From Synergistaceae bacterium (GTDB lineage: Bacteria > Synergistota > Synergistia > Synergistales > Aminobacteriaceae): a DNA stretch of 64,000 nucleotides. Of the stretch, positions 43,029 through 52,671 are shown one piece after another. How positions within the stretch are numbered: the first letter of the stretch is position 1; every line of letters begins with the position of its first letter. The notes under the pieces are model-generated. The model searched no databases. It was not told where the DNA came from and saw only the letters and a program-made list of their open reading frames with translations. Made by a program: the position numbers and the translations under genes. The stretch spans positions 1 to 64,000 of the forward strand of contig JAHDKT010000067.1 in the NCBI GenBank assembly GCA_018436725.1, written 5' to 3'.

Positions 43029-43117
43029 AAAATACGGTTCCCGCGCTTGATGCGCACGACGCGATAACGCAAAGTGGAAAAAGAACGTTGATTGCGGATT
43101 CTTGGTCTTGTTCAAAA

Positions 43118-43138
43118 GGGAGAGGCGCGGCCTCTCCC
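43118..43138 (-). terminator. terminator of the AsmA-family gene
   Basis: GGGAGAGG-CGCGG-CCTCTCCC, read on the complement and followed by TTTTG, 15 bases after the stop. It may also stop the convergent dipeptidase transcript. Confidence 0.75.
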
Positions 43139-43152
43139 CTTCGTTCTTCCTG

Positions 43153-46100
43153 TTACTTCTTGAAAATGGATTCGAGGATCTTCTCCTTGATGATATCCTC
43201 CGGTTTCTTCTCCGGAGTCGGCGTTGGAGCAGGCGTGGGAGACGGAGCGGGCGCGTCCGGCTGCGCCGGCTGGAGCGGCTGCACGGGTTGTGCAGGCTGG
43301 GCGGGCTGCGCAGGTTTGACGATCTGGTCGATGAGAACCTGTTCCAGCGTCTTCCTGGGATCCTGCGGGGCGGCCGGTTGTCCCGTAGGGGCGGGCTGTG
43401 CAGGCTGCTGCGCTCCCGGGGCGATTTTCAGATTGGAGACGCCGGGTTTCTCCGTCGTCCCTTCCAGAGTGAAGGAAATATCTCTGAAATCGGCTTTCTC
43501 CATACCGGTTTGCACACCGCCCAGTATCCCTTTCAGCGCATCCTGAAGCGAACCGGCGGTCAACCCGCCGATCGCTCCCCCTGTAAGCGCGTTGAGCACC
43601 TGAAGATTGACGTTCCCCGCGCACTGAAGGTTGAGCGCTCCTTTGGGACCGATCGGCCCTTCGGCGGTGAGGAACTTGTACAGCGGATCGTTCTGCGGCG
43701 CGGTCGCCCTGGTTCCTTTCTCAAGGATAAAGCGCCCGGTCTCCAGTCTGAAGGGAGCGGTCACGCTGCTGTAGCGAACCCCCGACCTATAGAGCGCCGT
43801 CAGGAGCTGCACCGCTTTGAAGCCGGCGACGCTCCCCTCTCCGATGGTGACGTTCCCCTTTCCCGAATACGCAAGTTTCGGTTCAAGCGCGCCGGTGATG
43901 CTCGCCGAACCCTTGGCGACGCCGCCGATCTTTCCTTCGAGACCGCCCGTGAAATCCTGCGCGACTCCGTTCACATCCACCCCGTCGAGATCGACGGTAT
44001 GCGAAAACTTCATGGTCTTGATGTCGAGCGCGCCGCCGCCTCGCAGACTACCTCCGTAGAAGGAGAGGGACGCTCCCTTCGAGGAGATGGAGTTCCCCTC
44101 GAGCGTGATCGGGTAGGAGAGATTCGCGCCCTTCAGCCCCATGACGGTGAACGAGGGAGAAGTAATGGAGCCTTGCCCTTTGCCCGAAGCTCCCGCGAAT
44201 CGTCCGTTGAATGTGATATTGAGCTTTCCGCCGATGCCAAGCTCCTTCGCGTCGGGCATACCGGAGGTAAGCGCAGCGAGATCGAGGTCGCTCCCCGAGA
44301 TATCGAGGGTCACATCCGGCGTCGCTCCGAGTTTGACGCCGCCCTTTGCGGAGAGAGCGCCGCCGCCGAACTGCGCTTTGAATTCGTCGATCTTCATATC
44401 GTTCAGCGCGCCCGAGAGCGCGGCGGAAAGATCCGTCGCGGTCATCCCCGCGACGGAGACCTTGGGAGAGTTCGCCTTGACGACGAGCGACGGCGCGTCG
44501 AGGGCGCCTTTCAACGCGACCGACCCGTCGAGCGTTCCGGCGAGAGGAACTCCAAACCCACCGGCGGCGGCGAGAAAGGCAAGGTCGGCCTTCGCTATGC
44601 TGACGGAAAGGTCGAGAGTGCCTTTCTCCCCGGCCTTTGCCGGCAACGCGACCGAGCCGGAAGCGGAAACGGAGCCTGCGCCTACTTTCGCACCCGCCGA
44701 GAGGATGTTGATCTTCTGTCCGGATTTTTTCAGCTTCAGCGCCAGGTCAGAAAGCCCTATGCCTTCCGCGGAGGCGGATGCCGCAGTTATGTCCAGATCG
44801 ATATCCGCCTTTTCAAGCGCTTTGGGGTCGCCGATCAGCGACGTCGTCGCCTTCAGGTTCTTGAAGGAGACGCTGTCGAGAAGGCCGAGACTGCCCGAGG
44901 AGAGAGTCAGGTCGATCTTCGGAGCAGCGGGCTTGCCTGTGATCACAGCCTTTGCGGTCACGGCGCCCTTGATTTTGAACTGGGCGATGTCCGGATAGAA
45001 AGGCGCGACGGCGCCGGGCTGGATGTTCTCCAGCGTTGCGGTGATATTCAGCTTCTCGTTCCCCTCGACGGTTCCCGAGGCGGCGATCGCAGCGCCGCGC
45101 CATTTCGCCGCGGCGCTCGATATGGAAATTTTTTCCGCCTTGAGCGAGAGCATCACCGTCGGAGATTCGATCTCCTCTTTCATTGCCGAGATCTTCTCGC
45201 TCCACACCTTGACTGTAACTTCAGGAACAGCGGCCGTCCCTTTGACCCACACGTCCGCATTCGCTCCTCCCTGAAGGGCAAGATCTTTCAACTGAGGAAA
45301 GGACGCAGCGACTTTCGCAAGGTTCAAGCTTCTGACGTTCACCGTAATATTGAGTTTCGGCGCGGTCATGTACTCGGAGATCGATCCCTGAGCCGTTATG
45401 GGAGCGCCTTCGAACTGCGACTTCGCGCTCAGCGTCGCCGCCTCCGGAGTCAGCTTCACCTGCGCGCGGGACTCGGAAACCGAGTATCCCATGAGCCCCA
45501 GTGTCGGGGCGCTGAACTCGATCACGCCGGAAAGCGTCTCCGTCGTTCCGGCGAGGTTGATCGTGAATTTGTCGACCTCGCCCGAGACGTCTCCAAGATT
45601 CGGGTAGACCTTTTTCAGTTCGGCAAGCCGTATCCCCGATCCGGAGAGCGAAAGATCGACAAGCGGCGCTTTCCCGGCTGCGAACGCCAAAGACATCCCG
45701 CCTGCGAGCGGCATGCCGAGCACCCGTGCATCCAACCCCTCTACGGAAAGCTTGTCCATGCCGAGCTTCCACTTCGCCTTGACGCTTTCCACAGGATACC
45801 CGAGCAGCGATTTACCCGCGTACTCCATATCCCCCACCAACGCCGGGGCATTCCACTCTCCATCCCCGCGGAAGGAGAGCGACACCGCGCCGTCGAAGCC
45901 CTCGGAGGAAACAACGGGCCAGAACGAGATCAGTTCTTTCAGATCGAGTTCCTTGAGAGTACCGCTCACCGCAAGGGAGGGAGCTACCTTTCCGGAAGCC
46001 GATGCGGAGCCCTTCCCGACGTTCATCGCCAGCGAGCGAATATCGACGTTTTCGCCGTCGAGAAGCGCGGCGGCGCTCCCCTTGACGGGGACCTTGTTGA

Positions 46101-46599
46101 CCGCCATATCGACGTCGGTATGAATTTCCTTCCCTTTAAAGGAAAGGTCGAGTTTGGTTATATCGGCCCTCGCCCACTTGGAAACGACGACGCTCTCGAC
46201 GAAACGGATTGTCTCTATCGGTATCTCGCCGCCTCCGCCGCCCTCGAACTTCAACTGCGCTACCTGTTCCGCAAGCCGATCGGCGTCTATCTCGACGCCC
46301 CCGACGGAGAGCAGGCTCAACTTCGGCGACTTCGAGAGAAGCGACCCCAAGTTCAGCGCAACGTCGAGGAATTTCGCGCTGAAGAGGGGTTGTCCGTTCT
46401 TTTTCAGGGACACGCCCTCCATTGAAAAACCTTTGACGGGATTCCCCTTGATTCCTCCGACGGAAAGGTCGGCGCCAAGCAGTTCCTTCACTGCGGAAGC
46501 CGCTTCCCGGACGACAAGGTCTCCTGCGAAATCCAGCGAGACCGCCGCAAGTCCTGCAAGAGCCAAAAGAAGAACGATTCCTAAGAGCGCTTTCTTCAT
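43153..46599 (-). CDS. large AsmA-family envelope protein with proline-rich tail
   Basis: The 1148-residue protein has one N-terminal membrane anchor (ALLGIVLLLALAGLAAVSLDF), then a long repetitive beta-strand body typical of AsmA/TamB-like proteins, rich in Lys, Ala, Ser and short hydrophobic strands. An AsmA-like C-terminal region follows (FRLETGRFILEKGTRATAP, GALNLQCAGNVNLQVLNAL). The last about 90 residues are a Pro/Gln/Ala tail with PAQPAQPAQP-type repeats, ending in a helix EDIIKEKILESIFKK. AsmA-like proteins are thought to bridge the periplasm and carry phospholipids to the outer membrane. It implies a diderm cell. An AAAGGAGG site precedes the start. Confidence 0.85.
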   Translation of the reverse strand: MKKALLGIVLLLALAGLAAVSLDFAGDLVVREAASAVKELLGADLSVGGIKGNPVKGFSMEGVSLKKNGQPLFSAKFLDVALNLGSLLSKSPKLSLLSVGGVEIDADRLAEQVAQLKFEGGGGGEIPIETIRFVESVVVSKWARADITKLDLSFKGKEIHTDVDMAVNKVPVKGSAAALLDGENVDIRSLAMNVGKGSASASGKVAPSLAVSGTLKELDLKELISFWPVVSSEGFDGAVSLSFRGDGEWNAPALVGDMEYAGKSLLGYPVESVKAKWKLGMDKLSVEGLDARVLGMPLAGGMSLAFAAGKAPLVDLSLSGSGIRLAELKKVYPNLGDVSGEVDKFTINLAGTTETLSGVIEFSAPTLGLMGYSVSESRAQVKLTPEAATLSAKSQFEGAPITAQGSISEYMTAPKLNITVNVRSLNLAKVAASFPQLKDLALQGGANADVWVKGTAAVPEVTVKVWSEKISAMKEEIESPTVMLSLKAEKISISSAAAKWRGAAIAASGTVEGNEKLNITATLENIQPGAVAPFYPDIAQFKIKGAVTAKAVITGKPAAPKIDLTLSSGSLGLLDSVSFKNLKATTSLIGDPKALEKADIDLDITAASASAEGIGLSDLALKLKKSGQKINILSAGAKVGAGSVSASGSVALPAKAGEKGTLDLSVSIAKADLAFLAAAGGFGVPLAGTLDGSVALKGALDAPSLVVKANSPKVSVAGMTATDLSAALSGALNDMKIDEFKAQFGGGALSAKGGVKLGATPDVTLDISGSDLDLAALTSGMPDAKELGIGGKLNITFNGRFAGASGKGQGSITSPSFTVMGLKGANLSYPITLEGNSISSKGASLSFYGGSLRGGGALDIKTMKFSHTVDLDGVDVNGVAQDFTGGLEGKIGGVAKGSASITGALEPKLAYSGKGNVTIGEGSVAGFKAVQLLTALYRSGVRYSSVTAPFRLETGRFILEKGTRATAPQNDPLYKFLTAEGPIGPKGALNLQCAGNVNLQVLNALTGGAIGGLTAGSLQDALKGILGGVQTGMEKADFRDISFTLEGTTEKPGVSNLKIAPGAQQPAQPAPTGQPAAPQDPRKTLEQVLIDQIVKPAQPAQPAQPVQPLQPAQPDAPAPSPTPAPTPTPEKKPEDIIKEKILESIFKK

Positions 46600-46698
46600 C
46601 GATCTGTACCTCCTTTTCTTCGCACCGCTTACGGCGCGGCCTATTCACTCCTCCATCCCCCAACAGACGTGATAAACCCCTAACTATATAACATTCTA

Positions 46699-47535
46699 TC
46701 ACAAAAATTCGTCAAAAAGACGCCCTTCTGCAACCATGACAGTCTTTCCTTTGAGCGACGCCTTCACCGACGTTCGCGAAGGATTGAACCGGAGCGAGAC
46801 GAAGTTGACGCCCCCCGGATTCCGGACCTCCACGGAAACTTCCGCGCAAGAAGGAGCGCTCCGCAGCACCCAGGCGACTGCGGAGGCCGTCGAGCCGGTT
46901 CCGCAAGAGTCCGTGAGGTCCTCCACTCCTCGTTCGTAGGTCACCGAGAATATATGTGTTTCGTCCTTCGGCACGACGAAATTTACATTCGCTCCCTTTG
47001 GAAACAGAGCGTAGGCGTGGCGAAGCTCGCGCCCTATCTCGATTTTTTCCTCGCGTGCGAGGGCGTCGTCCTCCAGAAAAAGCACCAGGTGCGGAACGCC
47101 GACAAGGAGAAACGAGGTTTCGAAGGTCCTGTTCCGCGATTGAAGAGAGCGACTGAACCATGCGTCCGACAGAGACACCGTTCCCATGTCCAGATCGACG
47201 AAAGGAGGCGTTACGACTGCCTTCATCGTGCCTGCAAGGGTGGAGAACGTCTGCTCGGCGCCCGCGATACCCTTTTCGAAGGCATACCTCGCGATGCAAC
47301 GAGCCCCGTTGCCGCACATCTCTCCTTCGCTGCCGTCGGCGTTGAAGAGGCGCATCGTGTACTCCGTCTCCCTCGAATGTTCTACAACGAGTATGCCGTC
47401 CGCTCCGAGAGCGCTCCGTCGGGCGCACTGCGTCAGCGCCATCGAGGAAAGCTCTCCCGTTGAAAAACGCCTCTCTCTGTTGTCCAGCACGATAAAATCG
47501 TTGCCGTTGCCCTGCATCTTGACAAAAGGAATCAT
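46699..47535 (-). CDS. dapF: diaminopimelate epimerase
   Basis: DapF converts L,L- to meso-diaminopimelate for lysine and peptidoglycan synthesis. The 278-residue protein has the opening VKMQGNGNDFIVLDN. The two active-site cysteines are in GEMCGNGARCIARYA and DSCGTGSTASA. HAYALFPKGANVNFV lies between them and KGKTVMVAEGRLFDEF closes it. The second loop reads CGTGST rather than the usual CGTGAC/A, a mild change. An AGGAGGAAAAACA site precedes the ATG. It is a single gene, divergent from metH. Confidence 0.95.
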   Translation of the reverse strand: MIPFVKMQGNGNDFIVLDNRERRFSTGELSSMALTQCARRSALGADGILVVEHSRETEYTMRLFNADGSEGEMCGNGARCIARYAFEKGIAGAEQTFSTLAGTMKAVVTPPFVDLDMGTVSLSDAWFSRSLQSRNRTFETSFLLVGVPHLVLFLEDDALAREEKIEIGRELRHAYALFPKGANVNFVVPKDETHIFSVTYERGVEDLTDSCGTGSTASAVAWVLRSAPSCAEVSVEVRNPGGVNFVSLRFNPSRTSVKASLKGKTVMVAEGRLFDEFL

Positions 47536-47639
47536 TGTTTTTCCTCCTCCTTTTTTTACCGTCTTTATTTTACACTATCCTTCTTCTTCGCTTTTTGCTA
47601 TATTGATGAACTTATACGGAGATCGGAGGGGGAAGACGT

Positions 47640-50087
47640 ATGAAGAGAGATGAATTTATCCGCTGGGTCGGTGAACAGCACAGGATCGTACCGCTCGACG
47701 GGGGTATGGGGACGCTTCTCGCGGAGAAGGGGTGGGCTCCTCCGATGCTGCCTGAAGAGATGAACATCCACAGTCCGGAAGTCGTGACCGGCATTCATGC
47801 CGCGTACAGAGACGCCGGCGCGAGGATCATCGAGACGAACACGTTCGGAGGCAGTCCGCTCAAAATGGCGCACCGGGGACTCGGGGAGAAAGCGCGGCAG
47901 ATCAACGAACGGGCCGCGCGCCTGGCGAAAAGCGCAGCCGGAGAGGACGTGCTGGTCGCAGGTTCCGTCGGCCCTCTGGGAGAGTTGCTTGCGCCCTTCG
48001 GCCCCTTAACCTTCGATGAAGCGTACGACGCATTCCGCACGCAGATGGAGGGGCTTCTGGAAGGAGGCGCCGACTTTCTTCTCATCGAAACGATGATCGA
48101 CCTCCGCGAGGCCAAGGCGGCCGTCCTCGCCGCCAGGGATGCCGCCCCCGACGGAGCGTTCGTGGTGAGTTTCACGTTCGACCAGAAGGGCCGGACCGTC
48201 ACAGGAACGCCGCCGGAGGTTGCAGCGCGCTGGGCGGCCTTTCAAGGAGCCGCCGGAGTGGGCGCCAACTGCGGTGTGGGGCCGGAAGCCTATATCTCGA
48301 CGGTCGAGGTTTTGTCGGAGCATGCGGGCCTTCCTGTCTTCGTCTATGCCAACGCGGGGCTGCCGGGGAACGAGGAGTACCGCTCACCCGAGGTATTCGC
48401 AGCATGGGCGAAACGCCTGGCCGAGGCAGGGGCGACGGTCATCGGAGGCTGCTGCGGCACTACTCCGGAGCACATAGCCGCCCTTGCGGCAACAGTGTAC
48501 GACGTACCCCCGAAAAAGGGCGCGCCGACTCGCGGCACACCCCTGGCAAGCCGGAGCAGTCTCGTGCTCGCAGGCCCGGGACATCCGTTCCGCATTATCG
48601 GCGAGCGGATAAACGTCTCAAGAAAATCCCCCCTCCGTGACGAAGTCGAACGCTTCGTCTGGACGACGCTCCGCGAAGAGGCGCGTCTGCAGACGGAAGC
48701 CGGCGCGCATATAATCGACGTGAACGTCGGGTTGCCGACGATCGATCAGCGCGCCGCGATGTCCGCCGCCGTCTCCGCCGCCGGACAGTCCACCCCGCTG
48801 CCGCTCTCCATCGACAGCGACAGCGCCTCGGTCCTCGAATCGGGGCTCGGCGCCGTCACCGGCATTCCTCTGATCAACTCCTTCACAGCGCGGGAAGACT
48901 CGCTCTTCCCCGGTCTGTCGCTCGCAAAGCGGCACGGCGCGGCTGTAGTCGTGCTCCCCATCGACGAGGACGGCCTCCCGGAAAGCGAAGAGGCGCGCAT
49001 TCGCGTCATCCGCAAGATTCTCGAAAGCGCGGACTCTCTGGGCTTCCCCCGCGAAGGCCTCATCGTCGACGGACTCACGCTCGCAGTTGGAGCGGATCAC
49101 GCCGCTCCGGCGGTCACGCTCTCCGCCCTGGCCTTTCTCAGAGAGCGGGGAATCACCTCAGTCCTCGGAGTGAGCAACGTCTCCCACGGCATGCCGGCCC
49201 GTTCCCTGCTGAACAGGACGTTCCTCGCCATGGCGGTCGCGGCGGGGCTGGACGCAGCCATTATGAACCCGCTCGACCGCTCCATGATGGAGACGCTCGC
49301 CGCTGCGGAGACGCTCGCAGGACGCGACGCGGGAGGACGGCGCTTCCTCGGCGCAGCCGCTTCGTTCTCCATGCCTTCCGAGACGCCGCGCCCCGCCGCA
49401 AAGCCCGCAGGCCCTTCAGCAGGCAACGAGGCGCTTTCCGTAGAGGCCCAATTTCTGTCCCTCTCCCTCTCGATACTCCGCGGAGACGCCCAACAGGCCG
49501 AGATGCATGCGCGCGAACTCCTCGACTCTGAAACAACCCCGCTCGACGTCGTAAACAAAGGGGTGATCCCCGCACTTGAGGAGGTCGGGAAACGCTACGA
49601 CAACGGATCGTTCTTCCTCCCCCAGCTTATCTCGTCGGCGGAGACGGCACAGAGCGTCTGCGAACTCGCCATGGAACTTGTCGATCGCTCGGGGGGTGTC
49701 TCGTCGAAGGGCAGAGTGCTCCTTGCAACAGTTGAGGGCGACCTGCACGACCTGGGGAAGAACGTCGTCGGCACGGTGCTGAAGAGCCACGGCTTCACCG
49801 TGGTCGACCTGGGCAAGGACGTTCCCTCTTCGCGTATTCTTGAAGAGGCCGAGAAGGGAGCGTTCGATTTTGTAGGACTCTCCGCGCTGATGACCTCGAC
49901 GATGAAGAGAATGGCGGAGACGACGGCCGAGCTTGTTCGCCGGCTTCCGGGCATCTTCGTCATCGTCGGCGGGGCATCCGTGAGCGAGGACTTCGCCCGG
50001 ACCATCGGCGCGCACGGCTACGCCCCCGACGCGGTGAGTTCGGTCCGGCTCGTCGAGTCGCTCCTGGCAAGCCGAAAAACTGAGTAA
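47640..50087 (+). CDS. metH: cobalamin-dependent methionine synthase lacking the reactivation domain
   Basis: MetH transfers methyl from methyltetrahydrofolate via cobalamin to homocysteine. The 815-residue protein has a homocysteine domain (about 1-300; DGGMGTLLAEKG, ETNTFGGS, zinc Cys in GANCGVGP and IGGCCGTTPEH). A folate-binding TIM barrel follows (about 320-580; IIGERINVSRK). Then come a B12 cap (about 610-690) and the B12 domain with EGDLHDLGKN and its cobalt-ligand His. It stops there: the about 350-residue AdoMet reactivation domain of E. coli MetH is absent. GGAGGGGG precedes the ATG. metF follows 19 bases later. Confidence 0.93.
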   Translation: MKRDEFIRWVGEQHRIVPLDGGMGTLLAEKGWAPPMLPEEMNIHSPEVVTGIHAAYRDAGARIIETNTFGGSPLKMAHRGLGEKARQINERAARLAKSAAGEDVLVAGSVGPLGELLAPFGPLTFDEAYDAFRTQMEGLLEGGADFLLIETMIDLREAKAAVLAARDAAPDGAFVVSFTFDQKGRTVTGTPPEVAARWAAFQGAAGVGANCGVGPEAYISTVEVLSEHAGLPVFVYANAGLPGNEEYRSPEVFAAWAKRLAEAGATVIGGCCGTTPEHIAALAATVYDVPPKKGAPTRGTPLASRSSLVLAGPGHPFRIIGERINVSRKSPLRDEVERFVWTTLREEARLQTEAGAHIIDVNVGLPTIDQRAAMSAAVSAAGQSTPLPLSIDSDSASVLESGLGAVTGIPLINSFTAREDSLFPGLSLAKRHGAAVVVLPIDEDGLPESEEARIRVIRKILESADSLGFPREGLIVDGLTLAVGADHAAPAVTLSALAFLRERGITSVLGVSNVSHGMPARSLLNRTFLAMAVAAGLDAAIMNPLDRSMMETLAAAETLAGRDAGGRRFLGAAASFSMPSETPRPAAKPAGPSAGNEALSVEAQFLSLSLSILRGDAQQAEMHARELLDSETTPLDVVNKGVIPALEEVGKRYDNGSFFLPQLISSAETAQSVCELAMELVDRSGGVSSKGRVLLATVEGDLHDLGKNVVGTVLKSHGFTVVDLGKDVPSSRILEEAEKGAFDFVGLSALMTSTMKRMAETTAELVRRLPGIFVIVGGASVSEDFARTIGAHGYAPDAVSSVRLVESLLASRKTE

Positions 50088-50106
50088 AAAAGGAGGTATG
50101 CACATA

Positions 50107-50997
50107 ATGCTCATCCGTGATCTTCTCTCCCGAACGCGTCCGGCGATCTCCTTCGAAATATTTCCTCCGAAACCGGAGACGCCGATAGAGACAGTATTCA
50201 CGACCGTGGCCGGGTTGAAGGAACTCTCTCCGGATTTCATCAGCGTCACCTACGGCGCGGGAGGAAGCAGCCGCGACCGTACCGTCGAAATAGCCTCCGC
50301 GGTGCAGAACCGCTGGGGGCTTGTCGCCCTGGCCCATCTCACCTGCATGGGATCGTCTCCCGCGGAGGTGGAAAAAGTCATGGAGGATCTTGAAGGGGAG
50401 GGCGTCTGCAACGTCCTCGCCATGCGGGGCGACCCCCGTCCCGAAGGCGGGGAGAGTCACTTCCATCACGCTTCCGATCTCATCCGCCACATCCGGCGCG
50501 GTCACTTCCGCGACTTCTCCCTCGGCGCGGCCGCCTACCCGGAGGGGCACCCGGAATCCGCTTCCCCCGAGGAGGACCTCGTCCATCTGAAAGAAAAGGT
50601 CGACGCGGGCGCCGACTTTCTGATCACGCAGCTCTTCTTCGACAACGAAATCTTCTTCAGATTCATGGAGAGGATACGCTCCATGGGAATCGCCGTTCCG
50701 GTAATGGCGGGAATCATGCCGGTGCTCAACGCCCGTCAGATCGGCAGGATCGTCTCACTCTGCGGCGCGTCGATCCCCCCCCGCTTCGCCCGCATCATGT
50801 CGAGGTACGAACAGACGCCCGAGGCCCTCGCCGAGGCCGGAATGGCCTACGCGACCGAGCAGATCATCGACCTGCTCTCCTGGGGCGCCGACGGCATCCA
50901 CCTCTACACGATGAACCGCCCCGACGTGGCGAAGCGCATCATGGAGAGCATCTCCACGGTGCGCCGGACGCTCAACGGAGGTTCTCCGGGGAACTGA
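50107..50997 (+). CDS. metF: 5,10-methylenetetrahydrofolate reductase
   Basis: MetF makes methyltetrahydrofolate, the methyl donor of the upstream MetH. The 296-residue FAD TIM-barrel protein has ISFEIFPPKPET (catalytic Glu), ISVTYGAGGSSRDRT, ALAHLTCMG, NVLAMRGDPR, AAYPEGHPES, DAGADFLITQLFFD and VMAGIMPVLNARQI. I favour the ATG at 50107, 10 bases from GGAGG; the ATG at 50098 is only one base from it. No SAM riboswitch precedes the pair. Confidence 0.95.
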   Translation: MLIRDLLSRTRPAISFEIFPPKPETPIETVFTTVAGLKELSPDFISVTYGAGGSSRDRTVEIASAVQNRWGLVALAHLTCMGSSPAEVEKVMEDLEGEGVCNVLAMRGDPRPEGGESHFHHASDLIRHIRRGHFRDFSLGAAAYPEGHPESASPEEDLVHLKEKVDAGADFLITQLFFDNEIFFRFMERIRSMGIAVPVMAGIMPVLNARQIGRIVSLCGASIPPRFARIMSRYEQTPEALAEAGMAYATEQIIDLLSWGADGIHLYTMNRPDVAKRIMESISTVRRTLNGGSPGN

Positions 50998-51048
50998 CGA
51001 ATCCGTTGCTACAGCAACAATAGGTAAAACGGCATGAAATGGACAGCG

Positions 51049-51102
51049 AAGCGGAGGGGGCGACTCCGAGGACTGCCTCCCCCGTGATCGCTCCCTCCGC
51101 TT
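51049..51102. other. strong imperfect hairpin between convergent metF and livF
   Basis: AAGCGGAGGG (51049-51058) pairs with CCCTCCGCTT (51093-51102), and the G- and C-runs inside can extend or compete with the stem. It lies between the convergent stops of metF and livF in a 184-base gap and is most simply a shared transcription barrier without a T-tract. The rest of the gap holds a repeated TTCCGGA (at about 51131 and 51150) and nothing else I can define. Confidence 0.4.
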
Positions 51103-51181
51103 GAAATACCGGCGCTTCCGGCTGACGCGGACATCGGCGTTCCGGAGCTTGTCATATTCCGGAAAACACAAACCGTCCGGC

Positions 51182-51889
51182 TTATCCGCCGAGATACGCC
51201 TTCCGGATCTCCGGATCCCCGGCGAGTTCCCTTCCGGGACCGCTCTTCAGGAAGCGCCCCGCCTCCAGAATATACCCTCTGTCGCTGATCTCCAGCGCCT
51301 GCGTCGCGTTCTGCTCCACCAGCAGCACTGTCATGCCTTCGCTCCGTATCCTGAGAATGGTCTCCATCAGCGTCTCTACAAGAAGCGGGGCGAGGCCGAG
51401 CGACGGTTCGTCGAGAAGTAGAATTTTCGGCTTGCTCATCAAGGCCCTCGAAACGGCGAGCATCTGCTGTTCGCCTCCGGAGAGGGTTCCCGAACGCTGT
51501 TTCAGCCGCTGCTTGAGGATCGGGAAGAGCTGGAAGCAGCGCTCCATATCCTCTTCGACGCTCGCGTCCGTCTTTCTAAGGTACGCGCCCATGATCAGGT
51601 TCTCCGATACCGTAAGCGCGGAGAAGAGGCGACGACGTTCCGGAACGAGCGCAAGGCCTCGCGCGACGATTTCATGCGGTTTCGCCGGGAGGGGTTCGCC
51701 GAAGATTTCCACCGAGCCGCCGGAGCGTTCCACCACTCCGGCCAGCGTCCACATGACGGTCGACTTCCCCGCGCCGTTCGAGCCGACGATCGAAACGATC
51801 TCCCGCTCTTCAAGGGAGAACGAAATTCCTTGAACGGCATGGATAGTTCCGTAATGGACGTTCAGATTTTCTACCCGCAGAGCGCTCAT
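51182..51889 (-). CDS. livF: branched-chain amino-acid ABC transporter ATPase
   Basis: The 235-residue ATPase has Walker A GSNGAGKST, the LivF-typical VPERRRLFSALTVSENLIMGAY, signature LSGGEQQMLAVSRALM and Walker B LLLDEPSLGLAP, ending IRKAYLGG. It energises uptake of leucine, isoleucine, valine or related amino acids together with LivG. Its start overlaps livG by 4 bases. It is the last gene of livK-H-M-G-F. Confidence 0.94.
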   Translation of the reverse strand: MSALRVENLNVHYGTIHAVQGISFSLEEREIVSIVGSNGAGKSTVMWTLAGVVERSGGSVEIFGEPLPAKPHEIVARGLALVPERRRLFSALTVSENLIMGAYLRKTDASVEEDMERCFQLFPILKQRLKQRSGTLSGGEQQMLAVSRALMSKPKILLLDEPSLGLAPLLVETLMETILRIRSEGMTVLLVEQNATQALEISDRGYILEAGRFLKSGPGRELAGDPEIRKAYLGG

Positions 51890-52671
51890 CGTTTTTCTTT
51901 CCTCTCTCCTAAATATGCCTTCACCACTTCCGGATTGGCCCGTACGGCTTCGGGCGTTCCGGTCGCCAGCAGCGCGCCGAAGTTCATCACCACGATGGGC
52001 GAACAGATGTTCATCACGAGGTCCATGTGGTGCTCGATGAGGAGAATCGTCGCATCGAACTTTTCGCGCACCTCCGCGATAAGGTTCGCGAGACTGTGCG
52101 TCTCTTCCGGGTTCATTCCGGCCGCCGGTTCGTCGAGCAACAGAAGCGAAGGCTCCGTGGCGAGCGCGCGCGCGATTTCGAGCTTTCGCTGCAGACCGTA
52201 CGGAAGCGTGCTCGCCTCGAAGGAAGCGTACGCGTCAAGTCCTAAAGCCGCCAGCAAAGAATGCGCCTTGTCGTGAAGCGCGCGTTCCATTCTGCGGACG
52301 GACGGCAGCCCGAGCATCGCGCCGAGGAAACTGCACCGCTCCCTCTGGAGCAGGGGTGTGAGTACGTTTTCAAGGCAGGTCCGCCGGTTGAAAAGACGTA
52401 TATTCTGGAACGTCCTCGCGATCCCGTGCCGTACGATGGTATCCGGACGGCTGCCGCCGATCTCTTCTCCCCGGAAACGGATCGTACCCGAAGTCGGTTT
52501 GTACAACCCCGTGACGAGGTTGAAGACCGTCGTCTTCCCGGCGCCGTTCGGACCGATGATTCCGGTGATCGAGCCCTCGCGCACGTCGATGGAGAAAGAG
52601 TCCACCGCGCGTATCCCACCGAAATCCTTGGTCAGGTCGGAAACGGAGAGCAACGTCTGCTCTTCCTTCAT
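51886..52671 (-). CDS. livG: branched-chain amino-acid ABC transporter ATPase
   Basis: The 261-residue ATPase has Walker A GPNGAGKTT, GIARTFQNIRLF (Q-loop), the family-typical changed signature LPYGLQRKLEIARAL, Walker B LLLDEPAAGMNPEE and IEHHMDLVMNIC with the switch His. The protein starts at the ATG at 52671, overlapping the livM stop by 4 bases; the longer frame upstream lies inside livM. Confidence 0.94.
   Translation of the reverse strand: MKEEQTLLSVSDLTKDFGGIRAVDSFSIDVREGSITGIIGPNGAGKTTVFNLVTGLYKPTSGTIRFRGEEIGGSRPDTIVRHGIARTFQNIRLFNRRTCLENVLTPLLQRERCSFLGAMLGLPSVRRMERALHDKAHSLLAALGLDAYASFEASTLPYGLQRKLEIARALATEPSLLLLDEPAAGMNPEETHSLANLIAEVREKFDATILLIEHHMDLVMNICSPIVVMNFGALLATGTPEAVRANPEVVKAYLGERKEKR

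Noticed and set aside
43102-46425. Open frame of about 1100 codons on the + strand opposite the AsmA-family gene
   Set aside because: Arg/Gly/Asp-rich nonsense composition with no domain; the - strand reading has a signal anchor, ribosome site and family features.
47536-47639. SAM or cobalamin riboswitch before metH
   Set aside because: The gap is only about 100 bases, T-rich, and lacks the conserved cores of either class.
51049-51102. Riboswitch between metF and livF
   Set aside because: The structured G/C-rich region lies downstream of both convergent genes, not in a 5' leader, and has no known aptamer core.
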